NCBI GenBank assembly: GCA_022826705.1
Contig: JAJDUJ010000012.1
Coordinates: forward strand, 1 to 64,000
DNA from: Acidimicrobiia bacterium
GTDB lineage: Bacteria; Actinomycetota; Acidimicrobiia; Acidimicrobiales; Bin134
DNA: 64,000 nucleotides
Reading direction: 5' to 3'
Shown here: piece after piece, positions 62,114 through 64,000 of the stretch
Layout of the letters: each line of letters opens with the position of its first letter
Position numbering within the stretch: position 1 is the first letter of the stretch
Position numbers and translations under genes: made by a program
Notes under the pieces: generated by a model
Seen by the model: the letters and a program-made list of their open reading frames with translations, nothing else
Told to the model about the DNA's origin: nothing
Database searches by the model: none

Positions 62114-63028
62114 ATGAGTTTCTCCTTCGCTGACGTCGACTCAGTGCGCAAGGGCCTGAGCGATGTGCAGTATCTGGCCGATGAGGGCATCGCCGGGGTG
62201 GTTTATCTGGCCGAGCGCTTGCAGAAGCCGGTGCTGGTGGAGGGTCCAGCCGGCACTGGTAAGACCCAGTTGGCCAAGAGCGTGGCCGAGGCCACTGGCG
62301 CCCGGCTCATCCGCCTCCAGTGCTACGAGGGTCTCGACGAGTCCAAGGCTCTGTATGAGTGGAACTACAAGAAGCAGCTCCTGCGCATCCAGGCCGAGCG
62401 CCAGGGAGAGGATCCCGAGGGCGAGGGCATGTGGCAGCAGATCGAGGACGACCTGTTCTCTGAGGAGTTCCTGCTCACCCGACCGCTGTTGGAGGCCATC
62501 CGCGCCGCTGAGCCGGTGGTGCTGCTCATCGACGAGGTCGACCGGGTGGAGATCGAGACCGAGGCGCTGTTGCTGGAGATCCTGTCCGACTACCAGGTGT
62601 CCATCCCCGAGTTGGGCACGGTGGCTGCCAGCCAGATCCCGTTGGTATTCCTCACCTCCAACAACACCCGGGAGCTGTCGGAGGCCCTCAAGCGGCGGTG
62701 CCTGTTCCTGCACATCGACTATCCCGATCTCGACCGGGAGAAGGAGATCGTGCTGGCCAAGGTGCCCGGCGTGGGCGAGAGCCTGGCCGACCAGGTGGCC
62801 CGCATCGTGCGCTCGGTTCGCCAGATCGAGCTGAAGAAAGCCCCGTCGGTGTCCGAGACCCTGGACTGGGCCCGCACTCTGGTACTGCTGGGAGTGGAGC
62901 ACATCGACGCCGACACCGCGGCCGAGACGGTGAACATCCTGCTCAAGTACCGCAGCGACATCGAAAAGGCGCTCAAGGAGTTCGCCTCCTCCGACGAGGA
63001 TTTTGCCGCCCCGGTCGCAACCTCGTGA
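62114..63028 (+). CDS. MoxR-family AAA+ ATPase
   Basis: 304 residues from ATG 62114. Walker A is VEGPAGTGKTQLAKSVAEAT, Walker B VVLLIDEVDRVEIE, sensor 1 LVFLTSNNTRELSEALKRR with the arginine finger, and a lid domain follows. MoxR proteins act as chaperones that insert metals or mature complexes, typically together with a VWA protein, which is the next gene (69 bp). The pair resembles CoxD/CoxE of carbon monoxide dehydrogenase clusters, but no dehydrogenase gene is in view. Confidence 0.92.
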   Translation: MSFSFADVDSVRKGLSDVQYLADEGIAGVVYLAERLQKPVLVEGPAGTGKTQLAKSVAEATGARLIRLQCYEGLDESKALYEWNYKKQLLRIQAERQGEDPEGEGMWQQIEDDLFSEEFLLTRPLLEAIRAAEPVVLLIDEVDRVEIETEALLLEILSDYQVSIPELGTVAASQIPLVFLTSNNTRELSEALKRRCLFLHIDYPDLDREKEIVLAKVPGVGESLADQVARIVRSVRQIELKKAPSVSETLDWARTLVLLGVEHIDADTAAETVNILLKYRSDIEKALKEFASSDEDFAAPVATS

Positions 63029-63097
63029 CCCTCCTGGTCAGACGCAAGGTCACTGGCCTCACTGGCAAGCCCTTTACGGTTCAGCCCTGAGCCTGCC

Positions 63098-64000
63098 ATG
63101 AAGGTCGAGCCCGCCACCTCCCCGCTGCTGGCGCTTCTGGCCGGGTTCATCTCCGAACTGCGGGCCGCGGGGCTGCCGGTCAGCCTCACCGAGAACCTGG
63201 ACGCCATGGAGGCAATCCAGCACATCCCCATTGAAGACCGGGATGCGTTCAAGTACGCGTTGGCCGCCACCCTGGTGAAGAACCATGCCCACTGGCGGGC
63301 CTTCGAGACGGTGTTCGAGGTGTACTTCTCGCTGCGGGGGGCCGAATACGACCTCATCGATGGCGAGTGGCCCGAAGGCATGGACCTGTCCGACTTCGTC
63401 GACGGCATGGACGGCCAGCAGCGCCGCCAGGGCGGGGGAGGCGGCGAGGCCATGTCGGCCGAGCAGCTGGCCGAGATGCTCTTTCAGGCGCTGATGCGGG
63501 GCGACGACGCCCTCATGCGGGCCATTGCCCGCCAAGCGGTGCAGCGCTACGCCGGCATGGAGCCCGGCCGGCCGGTAGGAGGCACCTACTACCTGTACCG
63601 CACGCTGCGGAACCTCGACCTCGACGGCGTGCTGGAGCGCCTGATGGACCAGGCCCGCCAGGACGCCCCCGGTGACCTCACCCCGCTCGAGGAGCGGCTC
63701 GAGCGTGACGAGTTCGAGGCTCGCGTAGACCAGCTCCGCAAGGAGGTTGAGGCCGAGATCCGCCGCCGGCTGGTGGCCGATCGGGGAGTGGAGGCCATGG
63801 CCAAGACCCTCCGGAAGCCTCTGCCCGAAGACGTGGACTTCATGCACGCCAGCAGGGAGGAGATGATGGCCCTGCGCCGGGCCATCTACCCGCTCACCCG
63901 CAAGCTGGCCGTGCGGCTGGCCCGCAAGCGCCGTCATGGTCGCAAGGGTCCGCTGGACTTCCGCAACACCATGCGCCACTCGCTCTCCTACGGTGGCGTG
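63098..64000 (+). CDS. CoxE-like VWA-domain protein (truncated by window edge)
   Basis: 301 residues are visible from ATG 63098; the C-terminus lies outside. LLAGFISELRAAGLPVSLTE and FKYALAATLVKNHAHWRAFE match the N-terminus of the CoxE-like group (PF05762 type). A Gly-rich loop (RRQGGGGGEAMSAEQLAEML) and a charged helical region (EERLERDEFEARVDQLRKEV) come next. The MIDAS motif of the VWA domain is not yet reached at the edge. It should work with the MoxR ATPase just upstream. Confidence 0.88.
   Translation, partial: MKVEPATSPLLALLAGFISELRAAGLPVSLTENLDAMEAIQHIPIEDRDAFKYALAATLVKNHAHWRAFETVFEVYFSLRGAEYDLIDGEWPEGMDLSDFVDGMDGQQRRQGGGGGEAMSAEQLAEMLFQALMRGDDALMRAIARQAVQRYAGMEPGRPVGGTYYLYRTLRNLDLDGVLERLMDQARQDAPGDLTPLEERLERDEFEARVDQLRKEVEAEIRRRLVADRGVEAMAKTLRKPLPEDVDFMHASREEMMALRRAIYPLTRKLAVRLARKRRHGRKGPLDFRNTMRHSLSYGGV

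Noticed and set aside
62114-64000. Carbon monoxide dehydrogenase maturation operon
   Set aside because: MoxR plus CoxE-like VWA pairs occur with many systems, and no CoxMSL gene is in the window.

Overview
The window is high-GC DNA from an actinobacterium, most likely an uncultivated member of the Acidimicrobiia. I infer this from the GC-rich codon use, many GTG/TTG starts, a mycothiol-dependent (MDMPI-type) enzyme, the MSMEG_1061-like PPOX protein and the gene order rng-rplU-rpmA-obg-proB beside mreBCD-mrdA-rodA. I could not run a database search, so the assignment rests on family recognition.

Layout. (1) 1-10.7 kb: a truncated membrane-anchored propeller-like protein, a divergent pair (a TPP-dependent acetolactate-synthase-like enzyme and a PheA/TfdB-type FAD monooxygenase), a 1427-residue secreted protein joining a PQQ-type sugar dehydrogenase propeller to five Calx-beta repeats, and an AAA ATPase. 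(2) 10.9-24.3 kb: catabolic genes. A minus-strand set (alpha/beta hydrolase, SDR, cytochrome P450, acyl-CoA ligase, with an MDMPI protein upstream) faces a plus-strand operon (MaoC, acyl-CoA dehydrogenase, MaoC, CitE-like lyase) resembling mycobacterial branched-acid degradation operons. A DUF433/DUF5615 pair, a luciferase-like oxidoreductase, an SDR, a DUF1971 protein and a PPOX protein follow, among gene fragments. (3) 24.3-34.1 kb: an accessory island. It holds a broken ParB-like gene, an intact IS3-family element with 27-bp inverted repeats and a CCG target duplication, many small membrane proteins, a secreted FN3 protein split by a C8 tract, a frameshifted RCC1/HExxH gene, short-period repeats and a long structured leader. 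(4) 34.2-40.6 kb: envelope functions (MBL-fold hydrolase, MMPL exporter, an MBOAT plus SGNH O-acylation pair) and tRNA-Gly. (5) 40.7-64 kb: conserved core (tig-clpP-clpX-folC-ndk, mreB-mreC-mreD-mrdA-rodA, a radical SAM/DUF2344 pair, rng-rplU-rpmA-obg-proB, murJ opposite, proA, MoxR and a CoxE-like VWA protein).

Three signals stand out. First, the leader at 28080-28236 contains two long interleaved helices, and the inner one buries the Shine-Dalgarno of the secreted FN3 gene; this looks like a two-state regulatory RNA, and by eye it matches no riboswitch class I know. Second, short tandem duplications of about 22-47 bp recur exactly at gene boundaries. They copy start regions (hydrolase at 16064/16027, ndk, mreD) or stop regions (folC, rodA, proA), and some create small leader ORFs that imitate the N-terminus of the next gene. 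Third, three genes in the island are disrupted by single-base indels, two or three of them in C runs, which suggests contingency switching, decay or assembly error. Several expressed genes (mreB, tig, the hydrolase operon) have a -10-like box 6-9 nt before the first codon, which fits leaderless mRNAs.
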